Positions 61,256 through 64,000 of a stretch of 64,000 bases of DNA are shown in pieces. The stretch lies in the NCBI GenBank assembly GCA_017590115.1, contig JAGGNK010007559.1:4548020-4612019 (forward strand), read 5' to 3'. Source of the stretch: Montifringilla adamsi (taxonomy: Eukaryota; Chordata; Aves; Passeriformes; Passeridae). The notes below the pieces were generated by a model. That model made no database searches, had not been told where the DNA came from, and was given only the letters and a program-made list of their open reading frames with translations. The stretch's first letter is position 1. Every line of letters begins with the position of its first letter. A program made the position numbers and the translations under genes.

Positions 61256-64000
61256 GAAAGTGTAATTTCTAAAGGAAATTAATTTTCTTAAGAGCAGACA
61301 AAGAAGTTTTTAAAAAGTAAAAACCAAGCACATCTGAACATACTGGCCACATTCTTTTAGTGAACAGGGAATTTAGTGAGGTTATGATATGTTTATAGGA
61401 CATGCAGTGTAAATAAACCATGCAAAGGAGCGGCTACACAATGCAATTTATTTCCATCAACAATTAAATAGTCTACCATAGTCAACTTTCTTTTTCTGTG
61501 GACATTCAGGAAGGAATTTTCTTCTGTATTTCAGAAGAAAAATAATCCTTAAATAATAGTGCAAGTGAAGCACAAGTCGCAGCTCGCTGTGAGGTACGCA
61601 GAGTGTTCGCGGAGCAGGGCTGTGCTCAGTGCTGCTCAGCCTGAGCCCATCCTGAGCACTGCCCTGTGCAAACCTGGCCCTGGATCCTGCATTAGTGCTG
61701 GGCACACTCTCAGCCCCAGGCACAGCTGCTGCTGGGGTGCAGCCCTGACCCCATCTCCTGCTCTGTGGAGCAGTGCTGCATTAGCACACCTGCTGGTAGT
61801 TACCTGAGCACACGCACGTACAGCTGGAGAGTCAGGAGCACTTTCTGTGACAGCAGAGCTGGTCTGGGGTGCTCCTTCCCTCCCTCACCTCTCATTCATC
61901 CATACTATAACAACTCAGCACTCTGTTGCTACAGATGGCAAGTGCTTCAGCTAATTGTGAGACAGAGCCTTTGGGGTTCCTACAGTAAATCCAGATTGCA
62001 GTACTTACAGATGTGCTGTGCAACACCTGGGATGTCAGCTCAACACCTGGGAAACATCGTGTCAGACCTCCTGGGTGGGGATCATTGCTGTGCACATAGA
62101 GTAGAGAAATCTGGGTGTGCAGGGAAAAACAGACAGAGCTTGTGGAGTGGGTTGGGTCCTTCCTGAAGGATGTGACTTACTGAGTCTACCTGGAATTGAA
62201 AGCACTTGTGGTAGGGAAGGTCTGCCCAAAACTGGAGAGTGCCAGTTCTACTGCAGGCAGACAACAGCTGTAGTGAGTGCACTCAAATATTTCTTGTAAG
62301 ATCTGTTTCACTGAAACTGCCAATTGATGCAGTTGCTGATGCTCCAGTTGGCCTCTCATGGTACCTGGATAAATGTTTGAATGTGTCAAAATATTGGAAG
62401 CAAAAATTTGAAGCTAAAGCTTTCAAAATATTGGAAGCTTTTCACCTAGGAAGGAAAATCTGGAGGTGTGGTATCCCATATTTCTTCACAGTAAATGCCA
62501 ACATGAAGAATTGTTTCAAAATAGAAATTCTTGAGTTACTGTAATGATGATAATATTAAAGCATGTTGTGACCCAAGTACAACAGCTAAACTTTCCCATA
62601 CTGGAATTATGAGCTGGTGTCCATGTGTACAACATGGACAATATTTCTTGTAGCTGTGGGATAGTTAATTTCTCTCTCTGTACCCTTTGCTACTCTTACA
62701 GTGTAGCACAAAGGAAGCAATCTCACTGCTCCTCCTCTCACTACAGCTTGATGCAATATTGAATGCTTGATTCAGAATTATAGAATTAACTTTCTTTTTT
62801 TTTTTTACAAAATAACTTACTGTAAGATGAAAAGGTTGTACCAGGGAAAAGAGTCCACAGAGTTTATGACTTAAGCTTAAAAGCTGGTACAAGTTAATTA
62901 TTCATCTTGAAGCTAAAACAGCTTGAAAAAAGGTTTCCTTTGACAGTCATCCCTTTATCTAAACATTTGGTTGCAGAAACCTAAGAAATTTACAGTCCTT
63001 CCCACACACTACACTTTTGTCTGGAAGCAACTAGAAATGCAACTTTTTTCCTATCATATGTACAGAGGAAATAAGGAGATGATAAACTCACTATTCGTGC
63101 CAAATTCATTTTGCCTGATGTGCTATTTTGGTGTTAAAATACAATTGGAAAGACGGTTTTTGCAGACAAAATTAGAAATCTGATATTACACTTACTAACT
63201 AATGTGGTAAACCTGCCCATTCAACTTATCTTACTGAAAATTTTGGTGGTGCTCCTTGTCACACGCAGGGTACAGGGGGTCCAATTTCAGTGAGCTTAAG
63301 AAACAAGTGAGCAGAGAGGTGGAGCAGCAGTGTGGAATACTGGATAACACACTGGACTTGGGAGTGAGGAGACTCCATTTCTACTCTTGTTACACGACTG
63401 TGACCAAGTTGCTTCCTGTTTCTCTGACCCCTTCCACCCTCATCCATCATCTGCCTGCACAGCAAGCCTGCCTTCTTACAGGCAAAACCTAATCAGACAG
63501 AGTCTGTAGGTGATCCTGTAACACCAATAATATCTGTACAATGCTTCTTGCCTGTGTTTATTAAGACATATTACCTCCATTATATTCTATGGCTGATTCA
63601 AGACATGGCAGCACATTACTGCCAGACTCACAGAAAACATTATTATAATCCTAACTGCCAGTGGCAAAACAGTCTTACAAATACATGAAACATTAATGAT
63701 GCTAAAGACTTGTTATTTCCTTTATAGTCTGTAAATCTACCACATATCTGATGCTAATGCCTTTTCAAGCACCAATTAGTGTATTTTATCTTACTTATTG
63801 AAGTGTGTGAAAAAGTTGGTCTTTGGTCACTACCATATCTGCTTACTATTGTTTACCCATATTTTAAATCCACAATTTCATCTATTGTTCTTCTATTTCA
63901 CATAGAAGTTGATTTTTATGGAAAAGACCATCAGGAATTACTGGTGCTTGATAGTTTCATTGTCTCAAACATTTGTAACTTTTATCAACAATGCAAAGAG
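61256..64000. other. Non-coding sequence to window end
   Basis: A GC-richer stretch at 61580-61780 is followed by AT-rich sequence. Apart from the SINE-like piece at 63326, no gene or repeat is recognised. Confidence 0.55.
63326..63430 (+). repeat. MIR-like ancient SINE fragment
   Basis: The order GGATAACACACTGGACTTGG, CTCCATTTCTACTCTTG, CGACTGTGACCAAGTTGCTT follows the MIR pre-core and core with substitutions. Confidence 0.45.

Overview
The window is vertebrate nuclear DNA, almost certainly from a bird and probably a passerine. Three things point there. Two segments look like CR1 retrotransposon 3' ends. An ERV-type LTR resembles those I recall from songbird genomes. A split gene with canonical GT-AG introns encodes a conserved vertebrate protein. 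There is no prokaryotic signature, no CRISPR array, and no tRNA or rRNA gene that I can see.

One gene is supported: ANKFN1 (ankyrin repeat and fibronectin type III domain containing 1; vertebrate relative of fly wide awake). It lies on the minus strand and is partial. Seven coding exons are read, in transcription order: 33372-33171, 26062-25852, 21063-20869, 18857-18744, 4919-4822, 4216-4126 and 862-755. Their phases fit without a gap. They give 334 residues from a good start codon at 33356, or 339 codons if the frame opens further upstream. They encode a basic N-terminal segment, the ankyrin unit, a helical linker, the whole FN3 domain and the start of the region after it. The rest of the protein lies beyond position 1.

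Positions 1-33 kb are exons and introns. The 13.8 kb intron between 4919 and 18744 holds only old SINE-like fragments, simple repeats and a small CpG cluster. Two LTR-like segments lie either side of the exon at 20869-21063. Old CR1 pieces sit at about 22.7 and 28.6 kb.

Positions 33.4-64 kb are upstream of the first recognised coding exon. They are probably 5' introns or 5' flank. No further coding exon could be proved. The main features are: a candidate non-coding exon at 38090-38193; a nearly identical 1.8 kb tandem duplication (38222-40076 and 40101-41915) separated by a 45-T run and a C-rich junction; a CpG-dense patch near 43.05 kb; a potential G-quadruplex near 56.0 kb; a strand-asymmetric low-complexity block at 57.0-57.4 kb; a 44-A run at 60.8 kb; and three perfect POU octamers within 111 bp at 61.2 kb.

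No clearly new biological system was found. The strongest anomaly is the tandem duplication, which looks more like two alleles assembled in series than a real duplication. The candidate regulatory pieces are secondary.
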